A stretch of DNA of 32,970 nt. Origin: Thermoproteota archaeon. GTDB lineage: Archaea > Thermoproteota > Nitrososphaeria_A > Caldarchaeales > Calditenuaceae. Position numbers and translations under genes: made by a program. Location of the stretch: the NCBI GenBank assembly GCA_030550235.1, contig JAUQPU010000004.1:63695-96664 (forward strand), read 5' to 3'. Positions 1 to 7,571 of the stretch are shown here, piece after piece (the stretch's first letter is position 1; each line of letters begins with the position of its first letter). The notes under the pieces are model-generated. The model did no database searches and was not told the DNA's origin. It worked only from the letters and a program-made list of their open reading frames with translations.

Positions 1-298
1 TGCTGGTCAGAGTTATAGTTATTCTCCTCGTGGATGTGAGCGTGGTTGTATAAACATACGTGGTACGTGTTACTACAATGGTTGCTGATGATATAACAAC
101 CGTGGTTGTGCTAGTTAATGTTCTGGTTGATGTGGTTGTGGTTGACGGCGTTGTACTGGTGCGTGTGGATGTTGTGGTGCGCGTAGTAGTTGTGGTCCTC
201 TGAGGAATCGTGGTTGTGGTTGTGGTCGTAGTGGTCCTTATGATCGTCTCTGTAACCGTCTCAGTAATGGTGGTGGTAGTGACGGGGGTTACGTCCGT
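1..298 (-). repeat. Low-complexity Thr-codon tract
   Basis: The plus strand is dominated by degenerate ggt/tgt/cgt/agt triplets, which are ACC/ACA/ACG/ACT on the coding minus strand. It encodes the Thr-rich tail of the first gene. The units are irregular and include Val, Ile, Ser, Arg and Pro, so this is compositional bias within a reading frame and not an exact tandem repeat. Confidence 0.75.
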
Positions 299-1429
299 GG
301 TTCGTATCTCTACGCGCCATATGTTGAAAATGTTGACAGGCGAGCTGAGGACTACGCTGTACTGGTCGATGTAGAGGGCCAGGTCGCCCAGCTCGATTGA
401 TACCCTAAGAACCCCTCTAGCAATCAAAACATTGTTACAGTCGTATATGTCGACTGTAATCTCGTAGTCGCCATCCTCCCAGAACCCGACTGAGAGTATA
501 ACCTCGTCCACCCTGCCGCTCTCGAGGTCTATACGCATCTTCGAGTAGTCGATATAGTTTCCGAAGCTGTTAGGGAAGCCCCAAGTCATCGGGAAAATCG
601 TGAAGTCGGGCATGAGGGAAGTGAACCATACATAAAGCGGTGGCTGGAGGCCTGACTTGTCAAGCTGCACATAAACCTCCTGTGGAAGGGCACCCGACAC
701 ACTGGCTGTCCCCGTAGCCTCGTTTCCAAGCCCGTCTTTGACGTGGACTTGGAAGATGTAGGAGTCGCGCGCATCGCTGGCGTTAAGTACCCTGATTTTA
801 ATGTAGTCGGTTGTGGAGCCGTAGATGTTATCCTCCTTAGGGTCTATCACTTCAACCATAAGCCAGTTCTCTGTCGGGAGAGTACAGCCGCCGGAGAGGC
901 CGTAGTGCGGCTTTGAGGCCTCGAATGTGGCTATCTTAAAGAGGAGCGTCTCGCTGTCAGGCTTGGAGAGGGCTGGGTTATTGGGGTCGTAGAGTTGCTC
1001 AGGGATGTAGTGCACCTGTACTAGGATTCTGTCGTTCTCGGAGCAGACACCACTTGGGCATCTAAACGTTAAGACTGACCTCTCATTTACAGGTATCCTT
1101 GCAAGGTCATACACACCTGTATCATAGACAACGGTTCCATTTTTTATGGTGAGGATTCTGAAGACGACTATTGGTTCTCTGCCCGTATTTCTCAGCATAA
1201 TAACGCCCCTGTCGGCGGAGCCGAACATGGTGTCCGGGAAAAAGGCATACTCGGCGCCTATGTTTGATCGCAGTATGAGGGCTTGGTCACCCAGCTTTCT
1301 GACCTCCCCCTGTCTCCAGATACCTGCGTAGCTGCTCAGAAATAACCAGATGCCTATGCCTGCAGACAACACGATTGCAAGTATCATTACCGTTGCGAGA
1401 ATATCGCTGTAGCCCACTCTTCCTCGCAA
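1..1429 (-). CDS. Archaeal type IV pilin-like surface protein with Thr-rich tail (3' end beyond window)
   Basis: Read on the minus strand from a TTG at 1429, the frame stays open to position 1, so the C-terminus is missing. The N-terminus has a short basic head (LRGRVG), then YSDILATVMILAIVLSAG and a hydrophobic run, as in class III signal peptides cut by the archaeal prepilin peptidase; the YSD position after Gly is the likely cut. A beta-rich exported domain of about 360 residues follows, then a tail made largely of Thr with Val, Ser and Arg, which suggests an O-glycosylated stalk. The start is supported by GGAGG nine bases upstream, inside the end of the preceding gene (stop at 1434), so the two are probably translationally coupled; a GTG three codons downstream is an alternative. 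A DCN(N/G) beta segment resembles one in the upstream protein, hinting at distant paralogy. Exact family and function are not recognised. Confidence 0.75.
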   Translation of the reverse strand, partial: MRGRVGYSDILATVMILAIVLSAGIGIWLFLSSYAGIWRQGEVRKLGDQALILRSNIGAEYAFFPDTMFGSADRGVIMLRNTGREPIVVFRILTIKNGTVVYDTGVYDLARIPVNERSVLTFRCPSGVCSENDRILVQVHYIPEQLYDPNNPALSKPDSETLLFKIATFEASKPHYGLSGGCTLPTENWLMVEVIDPKEDNIYGSTTDYIKIRVLNASDARDSYIFQVHVKDGLGNEATGTASVSGALPQEVYVQLDKSGLQPPLYVWFTSLMPDFTIFPMTWGFPNSFGNYIDYSKMRIDLESGRVDEVILSVGFWEDGDYEITVDIYDCNNVLIARGVLRVSIELGDLALYIDQYSVVLSSPVNIFNIWRVEIRTTDVTPVTTTTITETVTETIIRTTTTTTTTTIPQRTTTTTRTTTSTRTSTTPSTTTTSTRTLTSTTTVVISSATIVVTRTTYVYTTTLTSTRRITITLTS

Positions 1430-1433
1430 CTCC

Positions 1434-2576
1434 TTACACCTCCTCTACAATCACTTCCACTGTAGCGATGTCCGTCAAAGATGTTGAGGGAATATCAATG
1501 AATACGGAGTCCGTAAATACTCCACGCGGGATGGTGGATGTCACAGACCTAGACGCTATAAGGTCGCCATTACAGTCGCGAAGTATCACAGTTATCCTGA
1601 GACTCAAGTCCACAAGGTCGTTTTTACCCAGCTCAACCTCAACCACATTTACGACCCGCTCAGCATTCGACCACAGCGTCACACCTGATGCGTGGGCCTT
1701 GTTGGGTATTCCGCCAAATACCCATCTTCTCTGAAGGACATTGAAACCGGCGGCAGCAATATTCACCTCTAGCGGGACCTGAAAGCCGCTAAAAGACCCG
1801 GTGAATGCCTGCATCTCATTGCTGATACTGGGTACCGTGTTAGATGCGAATCCCAATTCACCAGACGCGTTCCTCACCTGTAAGTCGACCGGGACTATTA
1901 CGTTAGAGGAGGCGTAGGGGAAACGTGCATAGATCTTGTTGTTTGGTGGAGGTGGTATCTTGCCAAGGTCGAAGTAGGTTACCGGGTCCACGACGTCCAC
2001 AGTCATCCAGTTGGATGGCAGTGGGCACCTAGGCCCCACACCACCGGGCGGATAGGTGAATACTGTTTCAACATACCTCATCTCGTCTGCAGAGATCTCC
2101 GGGTTATCCTTGTTATATAGGCTTGAAGCAATATACCAGACCCTCAGCCTCAGGGTCTCTTGGGGCAGGCAAGACCCGCAGATAGGGACAACATCATCCC
2201 CGAGCACTGCGCTTCCACCCGGAGCCAGCCCAGTTATATTAGTGAATGCACCTGAGGGGTAGGAGGCCTTTAATGCCCCTTCCGGCGTCACAATCTCTAT
2301 CCTCGTAACAGTAATAGGCACTTCTGCGATGTTCCGCAATGTTATATTTCTCGTATGCTTGGTATAGTTTACGGCCTCAAAGGAGAGCTGCGCCGAAGTT
2401 TTGACCAGGAGGATAGCTCTGTTAGCCTCGCCGGTTGAGGACTGAAGCGAGGCACCCAGCCACCCCGAGGCCACCCCCAAGATAAATATACCGACGCCGA
2501 CAGTGAGGGCTGCCAGTAATACAGCCCCTATTACAGTATCTCCGCTCTTCTTTCTGCGACGCCCACCGCCGCCCAA
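1434..2576 (-). CDS. Archaeal type IV pilin-like secreted protein
   Basis: A 380-residue protein starting at TTG 2576. The head MGGGGRRRKKSG is followed by DTVIGAVLLAALTVGVG and a single hydrophobic segment (about residues 13-38), the pattern of the archaeal pilin N-terminal family and class III signal peptides. The rest is predicted extracellular, beta-rich, with a Cys pair (CGSC) and a PPPP linker near the middle. It lies first in a two-gene unit with the downstream pilin-like gene; four bases separate the stop from the next TTG. A TATA-like CTATATAG lies about 36 bases upstream of the start, giving a short leader. Likely role: surface or pilus component anchored by its N-terminal helix. 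No archaellum motor or pilus ATPase gene is visible in the window, so the assembly system is unknown. Confidence 0.75.
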   Translation of the reverse strand: MGGGGRRRKKSGDTVIGAVLLAALTVGVGIFILGVASGWLGASLQSSTGEANRAILLVKTSAQLSFEAVNYTKHTRNITLRNIAEVPITVTRIEIVTPEGALKASYPSGAFTNITGLAPGGSAVLGDDVVPICGSCLPQETLRLRVWYIASSLYNKDNPEISADEMRYVETVFTYPPGGVGPRCPLPSNWMTVDVVDPVTYFDLGKIPPPPNNKIYARFPYASSNVIVPVDLQVRNASGELGFASNTVPSISNEMQAFTGSFSGFQVPLEVNIAAAGFNVLQRRWVFGGIPNKAHASGVTLWSNAERVVNVVEVELGKNDLVDLSLRITVILRDCNGDLIASRSVTSTIPRGVFTDSVFIDIPSTSLTDIATVEVIVEEV

Positions 2577-2608
2577 TTTAAGTCACTACTGGCGTTATAC
2601 GTTGGAAC

Positions 2609-2616
2609 CTATATAG
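2609..2616 (-). promoter_or_regulatory. TATA box for the pilin-like gene pair
   Basis: CTATATAG, centred about 36 bases before the TTG start at 2576 on the minus strand, at the spacing expected for an archaeal promoter with a leader of about ten bases. Confidence 0.5.
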
Positions 2617-2664
2617 TCCTTTCCTGTTGAAGTATGGCGTCTTGGTGTTAAATTGATAATCACA

Positions 2665-2681
2665 TTTACCGATTCGGTAAA
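2665..2681. promoter_or_regulatory. Perfect palindrome, candidate operator
   Basis: TTTACCGA-T-TCGGTAAA: two 8-base arms with a one-base centre, in the region between the divergent genes starting at 2576 and 2800. The compact dyad is typical of a binding site for a dimeric helix-turn-helix regulator. It lies well upstream of both TATA boxes, which would suit an activator or a shared upstream element. Assignment as an operator is inference. Confidence 0.45.
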
Positions 2682-2760
2682 CCGGTCCGGCATGTTTTAG
2701 GCCTTTTTTTAACGGTTGGCCATATAGACTGTATTGGGATTAAATGGTTAAACATGATTA

Positions 2761-2770
2761 CTTATATTTA
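2761..2770 (+). promoter_or_regulatory. TATA box for the membrane/zinc protein gene
   Basis: CTTATATTTA, centred about 34 bases before the ATG at 2800. The predicted transcript would begin about ten bases before the start codon; no clear Shine-Dalgarno is present. Confidence 0.55.
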
Positions 2771-2799
2771 GCCGATAAAGCCATGTTATAGACAGAGAC

Positions 2800-4422
2800 A
2801 TGCGAGGTTTAACCTCAGTTACACGTCTGCTGGTTTCAATAGCTATAGTTTTTGCATTATCCTTTGTGTCTTGGTTTATTGGCGGTGAGCCTCTCAGGGT
2901 TTTGGCAGAGTCTATCCTATCTTTTGGAGAGCCTGCAGGAGTCTTCATTGCGTACGCTCTTACAGGTCTTTTAATCGGTGCTGTAAATGGTCTCGTACTG
3001 TATAGGCTCATCAAGGCTTGGTTTGTTCTGTTGGTGGGCGCTGCCGCAGGCTGGGGGCTAGCATTTGCATTGATTATGTTCAGCGGGCCTATAGTCTCGA
3101 TACTTGGCTGGGCCACAGGCCTCGCAGTGTTCGCCGCAATTCTTGTCGGATTCGTGAGGCTCCTGGGAGGCGGTGGAGTAAAGATCCCACCACCAATGCC
3201 AAGCCAGATAGACAGAGAGACCGCCCAGACGCCTCAACCTCCTCAAACAATAGAGTCTAAACCTATGGTGAAGGTTCAGGAGACTCCAGCCCCGACACTT
3301 ACTGAGACAGGATCGACGCCTCCGCCCACACAGGCCACTACACCATCTCCCCAGACAGAGACTGAGATGACACCTCCCCCAACGGCCACACAGACAGAGA
3401 CAGCTCCACCCACCCCAATGGCTATTCCACCACCCCCACCGGAGCCGTCACTGAGCATCGAAGATCTTGAGGAGACACTGGTAGAGATTATGGTGGAGGA
3501 GGAGATTACCGAGATTGTGCCTCTTCCTAACAACACCTCACCCGAGGGCGGCTCCTACCCCGACTTGGAGTCGAGGCTCGGCATAGACACAACCACGCTT
3601 CTCAAAGTCATAAAGAGGCTTATCGACAAGAACATAGTCAAGGTATCAGGGGTTGAGTTTAAGAAGGTTATGTGCCCCCACTGCCAGAGTGCTCTAAATA
3701 TCCTGACCCTCAGCTGTAGAGCGTGTGGCTCAACTAACATAGGCAGGCAGAGGATTTTGCAGCATGAAGCTTGTGGGTATCTTGGGCCCGAGGACAGCTT
3801 TACCGCGGGGGGACGCCCACTATGCCCGCGCTGTGGTAGTAGCGTGAAGATATTGAGAGGGCCGATTGAGGATGAACAGGAGCAGGTACTCAAGGTCCAC
3901 TCAAGCTTCTTCATGTGCTATGACTGCAACGAGGTCAGCCCCGACCCCTACATATCCTTCAGATGCCTCACATGCGGACTAGACTATGACCTAAGCAGCT
4001 TCGAGTTCAAAACCTTTTACAAATACGCAATCAACCCCGAGATGATAAGCGAGCTGCAGAGGCAGAAGAGGCCGCTTAAACTAATCGCAGAGGAGCTCAA
4101 GAAGCAGGGATACGAGGTCCAGCTTGGAGCCCGTATTCTGGGCTCTTCTAAAGTCAGGCACAAGATTGACCTGCTTTACAGCCGCCTAGGACAGGTCAGG
4201 GGAGCTGTCTTTCTATTCAGCGATAAGGGAGGAGCAAAGATTCACGAGATAATGAAGATAATAGTCATGAAGGCCGATACTAGGATAGATAACATCAAGA
4301 TACTATGTCTCGGACAGCTGGACAATGACTCAAAGAGGCTTGCCGAGCTCTACAATATTGTCGTGATGGAGAATTTAGCAACGAAGGATTTAGGAACTGA
4401 GGTTGTGCCGCGCCTAATATAG
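2800..4422 (+). CDS. Membrane protein with winged helix, zinc knuckles and nuclease-like C-terminus
   Basis: 540 residues with an unusual domain order. Four hydrophobic helices (about 8-27, 45-64, 71-95, 97-119) are followed by a Pro/Thr-rich linker (about 129-215). A helical, winged-helix-like segment (about 218-288) comes next, then Cys pairs at 292/295 and 306/309, a His322/Cys325 plus Cys342/345 set, and 373/376 plus 389/392, which could hold three zinc ions. The C-terminal 120 residues contain GARILGSSKVRHKIDLL, resembling the first strand region of Mrr/PD-(D/E)xK-like domains (candidate Asp457), but I cannot place a complete catalytic set. The HEACGYLGPEDSF region recalls the TackOD1-type output domain described in TACK archaea; that is from memory and uncertain. 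Most likely a membrane-tethered cytoplasmic regulator or nucleic-acid-binding protein. It has its own promoter and no obvious operon partner. Confidence 0.75.
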   Translation: MRGLTSVTRLLVSIAIVFALSFVSWFIGGEPLRVLAESILSFGEPAGVFIAYALTGLLIGAVNGLVLYRLIKAWFVLLVGAAAGWGLAFALIMFSGPIVSILGWATGLAVFAAILVGFVRLLGGGGVKIPPPMPSQIDRETAQTPQPPQTIESKPMVKVQETPAPTLTETGSTPPPTQATTPSPQTETEMTPPPTATQTETAPPTPMAIPPPPPEPSLSIEDLEETLVEIMVEEEITEIVPLPNNTSPEGGSYPDLESRLGIDTTTLLKVIKRLIDKNIVKVSGVEFKKVMCPHCQSALNILTLSCRACGSTNIGRQRILQHEACGYLGPEDSFTAGGRPLCPRCGSSVKILRGPIEDEQEQVLKVHSSFFMCYDCNEVSPDPYISFRCLTCGLDYDLSSFEFKTFYKYAINPEMISELQRQKRPLKLIAEELKKQGYEVQLGARILGSSKVRHKIDLLYSRLGQVRGAVFLFSDKGGAKIHEIMKIIVMKADTRIDNIKILCLGQLDNDSKRLAELYNIVVMENLATKDLGTEVVPRLI

Positions 4423-4439
4423 GGTAGGGGTTTAAGGGC

Positions 4440-5012
4440 TTATTCATGGGTTAGGATTTTCCTAAGCTCGTAGCATCTTATCTCCTCGAAGAATAGGCGC
4501 CTCGACTCGAGGCACATTACATCCAGGCCCTTAGCCTCTGCGTGTCTGGTGACTGCCTCCACGTCTCCGAGTGTAGAGGCTATTAAAACAAGCCTAGCTC
4601 CAGTAGCCATGAATTCTTCCGCCTCGTCGATTAGGTCTATTGTGAACTCGGCCCCACTCTCCCCGCCTTCTGTCGCTGTGTCTGATGTGTTTTCTTTGGG
4701 CAGGTAAGGTGGGTTTGAGGCTATTAGGCCTATCTTCACACTTGGGCGTAGGGCCTTGAGCCTATCACCAACTATTATGTGGACTCGACCTAGTAGCTGT
4801 GAGCAGTTTAGGCGGGTGCTTCTAGCTGCTGCCTCGCTTATGTCTATGGCTAAGACCTCGAAGCCTCTCTCTGCGATGAATCTTGAGACCACACCGCTCC
4901 CACTACCCACCTCAACAACCAATCCCCTATACGTCGCCTTTGATAGGCAGTCGATTAGTAGCCAGGTATCCTCGGCAGGCCTATAGACTTGGGACGAGTC
5001 ATCCACACCCAT
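4440..5012 (-). CDS. HemK2/Mtq2-type class I methyltransferase (release-factor glutamine N5-methyltransferase)
   Basis: 190 residues, the usual size of the archaeal HemK2 family, which lacks the N-terminal domain of bacterial PrmC. Residues 10-16 (YRPAEDT) match the family's substrate-side entry motif. VEVGSGSG (33-40) is the SAM-binding glycine loop, AIDIS follows as motif II, and NPPY (100-103) is the catalytic motif that positions a Gln or Asn side chain. The expected reaction is SAM-dependent methylation of the GGQ glutamine in aRF1, acting in the cytoplasm with Trm112; no Trm112 gene is seen here. The ATG at 5012 is preceded by a GA-rich Shine-Dalgarno-like sequence (GATAGGAG). It converges with the gene ending at 4422, 17 bases away. 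Confidence 0.88.
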   Translation of the reverse strand: MGVDDSSQVYRPAEDTWLLIDCLSKATYRGLVVEVGSGSGVVSRFIAERGFEVLAIDISEAAARSTRLNCSQLLGRVHIIVGDRLKALRPSVKIGLIASNPPYLPKENTSDTATEGGESGAEFTIDLIDEAEEFMATGARLVLIASTLGDVEAVTRHAEAKGLDVMCLESRRLFFEEIRCYELRKILTHE

Positions 5013-5087
5013 CTCCTATCCTCCACTACTTGTTGTGGTTGGGAGATTGGCTTTGAGTTTTACGGGCCTAGAGGGGGCGATGCGTAA

Positions 5088-5099
5088 AAATTATAAACA
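5088..5099 (+). promoter_or_regulatory. TATA box for the coxM-coxS pair
   Basis: AAATTATAAACA in a locally AT-rich patch, about 43-49 bases before the candidate GTG starts at 5137/5143. It would give a leader of about 20 bases containing the GGTGAT ribosome-binding site at 5129-5134. Confidence 0.5.
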
Positions 5100-5142
5100 C
5101 GCCTGGAGAGTAATTATCAAACTATGAAGGTGATGTGTGGCC

Positions 5143-6036
5143 GTGTATCCTCGAAAGTTTAGCTATGTAGCGCCAAATAGAGTTGAAGAGGTCTTGACGC
5201 TGCTTAGAAAATACAGGGATGAGGCTAAGCTCCTGGCAGGAGGGCACAGCCTCCTCCCAATGATGAAGCTCAGAATAATCGGGCCCCGCTTGGTCATTGA
5301 CTTGAAGAACTTGAGGGATAGGCTTGCGTATATTAGGGATGGTGCGAGGGTGGTTAGGATAGGCGCCCTTACGACGCATGCGGACATCGAGCTGTCTAGG
5401 ACACTCATGCGCGATATACCCCTACTCCCCGAGACGGCCAGGTGGATTGGAGATATGCAGGTGAGGAACATGGGGACTGTTGGGGGCTCACTCGCCCACT
5501 CGGACCCCGCCGGCGACTGGCCAGTCGCCATGCTAGCCCTTGACGCATCAGTCACGATACAGGGAGCCAGAAAGAGAACTATCCCCCTCTCAAGGTTCTT
5601 GAAGGGCCCGTTCACTACAGCCCTCAAGCCCACGGAGATTCTCACCGAGATAGTCGTCCCCAAGCCGCCTAAAGGCCATGGCTGGTCTTGGAAGAAGTTT
5701 GAGAGGAGGGCTGGAGACTTCGCGACTGTAAACGTGGCTGCGATAGTTGTTCCAGACGGCAGGGGGCGGGTTAAGAACGTCTCCATAGCAATAGGCTCTG
5801 TGAACCCCACACCATACAGGGCTGTGAACGCCGAGAGGATTCTACGCGGCAAGAGGCCTGATGCAGGGCTGTTGGATAAGGCTGCGGAGATGGCGGCTGA
5901 GAAGGCCCAGCCTAGCAGCGACCTGAGAGGCTCAGCCGAGTACAAGAAGTGGCTGACGCGCGTGATGGTTAGGAGGGCTCTCGAGGAGGCTTTAAGTAGA
6001 GCTGGAATCACACTCGAGATGACCCAGCATGCCTAG
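5143..6036 (+). CDS. coxM: CO dehydrogenase/xanthine dehydrogenase-type FAD-binding (medium) subunit
   Basis: About 297 residues, the usual length for CoxM/CutM-type flavoprotein subunits. Near the N-terminus [13 protein letters not shown] and further on [14 protein letters not shown] are the two FAD-binding loops of this family. It passes electrons between the 2Fe-2S clusters of the small subunit and an external acceptor through FAD. Two in-frame GTG codons are possible starts, at 5137 and 5143. I prefer 5143 because GGTGAT (5129-5134) then sits eight bases upstream and the protein begins MYPRKF, as homologues often do; 5137 would add two residues. Its stop overlaps the start of the small-subunit gene by eight bases, so the two are co-translated. 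No molybdenum large subunit lies in the window, so the true substrate (CO, purine, aldehyde or other) cannot be told. Confidence 0.88.
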   Translation: MYPRKFSYVAPNRVEEVLTLLRKYRDEAKLLAGGHSLLPMMKLRIIGPRLVIDLKNLRDRLAYIRDGARVVRIGALTTHADIELSRTLMRDIPLLPETARWIGDMQVRNMGTVGGSLAHSDPAGDWPVAMLALDASVTIQGARKRTIPLSRFLKGPFTTALKPTEILTEIVVPKPPKGHGWSWKKFERRAGDFATVNVAAIVVPDGRGRVKNVSIAIGSVNPTPYRAVNAERILRGKRPDAGLLDKAAEMAAEKAQPSSDLRGSAEYKKWLTRVMVRRALEEALSRAGITLEMTQHA

Positions 6037-6589
6037 GCGGATGACACGCAGGGCTAGGCCAAGGGCAACGGCTGAGGCGCCGCAGGAGACTGTCCCAGTG
6101 AGGGTGAAGATAAACGGCGTCGAGTACTCGCACAATGTCGAGCCAAGGCTTCTTCTGGTCAACTATATCAGGGATGTCGTAGGCCTCACGGGCACACATG
6201 TAGGCTGCGACACGACTCACTGCGGCGCATGTACTGTGCTGGTCAAGGGCCTTCGGGGTGATAGCTGGGTGGCAGTCAAGTCATGCACCCTACTTACCAC
6301 ACAGGTCGATGGGAAGGAGGTTTTGACTATTGAGGGCCTCGCCAAGAATGGCGAGCTTCATCCACTCCAGAAGGCTTTCTGGGAGAACCACGGCCTGCAG
6401 TGCGGCTTCTGCACACCAGGCATGATCATGTCCGCGTTGGGGCTCTTGCTGAGAAACCCCAACCCATCCAGGGAGGAGATCAAGTGGGGGATAACTGGGA
6501 ACCTCTGCCGATGCACAGGATACATCAACATAGTCAAGTCGATAGAGGCAGCAGCCAAGGAGATGCGAGAAAAGGGAATAACGATATAG
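6029..6589 (+). CDS. coxS: CO dehydrogenase/xanthine dehydrogenase-type 2Fe-2S (small) subunit
   Basis: 186 residues. A plant-type ferredoxin domain carries Cys60, Cys65, Cys68 and Cys86 ([10 protein letters not shown] plus a later Cys), and the helical domain carries the second cluster ligands Cys125, Cys128, Cys160 and Cys162 (QCGFC and CRC). All eight ligands are therefore present. The protein begins with an Arg/Pro-rich extension of about 20 residues that is longer than usual; a second Met at residue 5 is an alternative start. It should shuttle electrons from a molybdopterin subunit to the FAD subunit encoded just upstream. The catalytic large subunit would normally follow directly, but the next gene is a heme O synthase after a 130-base gap with its own promoter. 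The complex must recruit a large subunit encoded elsewhere, or the pair serves another partner. Confidence 0.92.
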   Translation: MPRRMTRRARPRATAEAPQETVPVRVKINGVEYSHNVEPRLLLVNYIRDVVGLTGTHVGCDTTHCGACTVLVKGLRGDSWVAVKSCTLLTTQVDGKEVLTIEGLAKNGELHPLQKAFWENHGLQCGFCTPGMIMSALGLLLRNPNPSREEIKWGITGNLCRCTGYINIVKSIEAAAKEMREKGITI

Positions 6590-6675
6590 CCACCAAGCCC
6601 TACACCTGCACTTGAGCCATTAACCCCAATTACCCTCCGCCCTGAATATTTACAATACTTCATTGTAGCCGATAC

Positions 6676-6688
6676 ATGTATAAAAATT
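6676..6688 (+). promoter_or_regulatory. TATA box for heme O synthase
   Basis: ATGTATAAAAATT, centred about 38 bases before the ATG at 6720. Its presence argues that the heme gene is transcribed separately from coxM-coxS. Confidence 0.55.
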
Positions 6689-6719
6689 CGACAGGTGCTG
6701 AGTATCTGAGCATCCGGGA

Positions 6720-7568
6720 ATGGCTATTTTTACCGACCTCCTCTCCTTGACCAAGCCGAAGATTACTCTGCTCAACATAGGCTCGGCGGTCTCATGCTAT
6801 CTTCTCGCGGGTGGCGGCGTCTGGGGCACCGCCCCCCTCTTCCTTACTGGATATCTCGCGTCGGGTGGGTCGAGCATGCTGAACAACTATCTCGACAGAG
6901 ATATTGACGGTTTGATGAAGAGGACTGCGAAGAGGCCAATTCCAAGCGGCCGGGTCCCAGCTAAGGTTGTCTTCACCCTGGGCCTAATTCTCTCCGCGGT
7001 TTCGATAGTCTCGGCATGGGCGCTGTTCAACCCATTAACAGCCCTCATGATCGCTTCTGGGATACTCGCATATGTTGTTGTTTATACGATTCTGTTGAAG
7101 AGGAGGACGGACTGGAACATAGTGATTGGCGGTGTTGCAGGCTCTTTTCCACCCCTGGCAGGCTGGGCGGCCGCCACAAACACGATAGGCCTCGAAGCGG
7201 TTTTGGTGGCTCTGCTGATATTCCTCTGGACGCCGGGGCATTTCTGGGCCCTATCCCTCAGGGCTGAGAACGACTACAGGTCTGCCAGCCTCCCCATGCT
7301 GCCGGTCACTAGAGGGGTGGACCAAGCTGTAACCGCCATCGCATTATCGAACGCACTAATGCTGGGAGGCTGGGCCGCACTATCTCTAACAATAAACCCG
7401 TCCACAATCTTCCTACTCGTCACAGCCCCGATAACACTCTTAATAGCCTACTACACGGCAGCCCTACTCAAATATAGGAGAAGAGAAGATTCCTGGAGGC
7501 TCTTCAAGGCCTCAAGCCCCTGGCTCCTCTTCGTGCAGCTAGGCCTGGCGCTTGCCAGGATCGTCTAA
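6720..7568 (+). CDS. ctaB: Protoheme IX farnesyltransferase (heme O synthase), UbiA family
   Basis: 282 residues with about eight to nine membrane helices. The first Asp-rich motif NNYLDRDIDGLMKRT (about 55-69) followed by RPIPSGR, and the later PGHFWALSL and DYR...PMLPV segments, are diagnostic of CtaB/COX10 rather than other UbiA enzymes. It attaches a farnesyl group to the vinyl of heme B in the membrane, making heme O for heme-copper oxidases, which implies an oxygen-respiring organism. No oxidase subunit or heme A synthase is next to it. The ATG start follows a TATA box; no strong Shine-Dalgarno is present, in keeping with a short leader. It converges with the acyl-CoA synthetase gene, with three bases between stops. 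Confidence 0.88.
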   Translation: MAIFTDLLSLTKPKITLLNIGSAVSCYLLAGGGVWGTAPLFLTGYLASGGSSMLNNYLDRDIDGLMKRTAKRPIPSGRVPAKVVFTLGLILSAVSIVSAWALFNPLTALMIASGILAYVVVYTILLKRRTDWNIVIGGVAGSFPPLAGWAAATNTIGLEAVLVALLIFLWTPGHFWALSLRAENDYRSASLPMLPVTRGVDQAVTAIALSNALMLGGWAALSLTINPSTIFLLVTAPITLLIAYYTAALLKYRRREDSWRLFKASSPWLLFVQLGLALARIV

Positions 7569-7571
7569 GAT

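Noticed and set aside
1-298. Possible CRISPR or tandem repeat array from the repeated ggttgtggt-like words
   Set aside because: Spacing and units are irregular and stay in one reading frame that encodes Thr-rich protein continuous with the upstream gene.
5163-6011. Open frame of 282 codons antisense to coxM
   Set aside because: No motif or ribosome-binding site; the plus-strand frame has clear FAD-binding motifs over the same bases.
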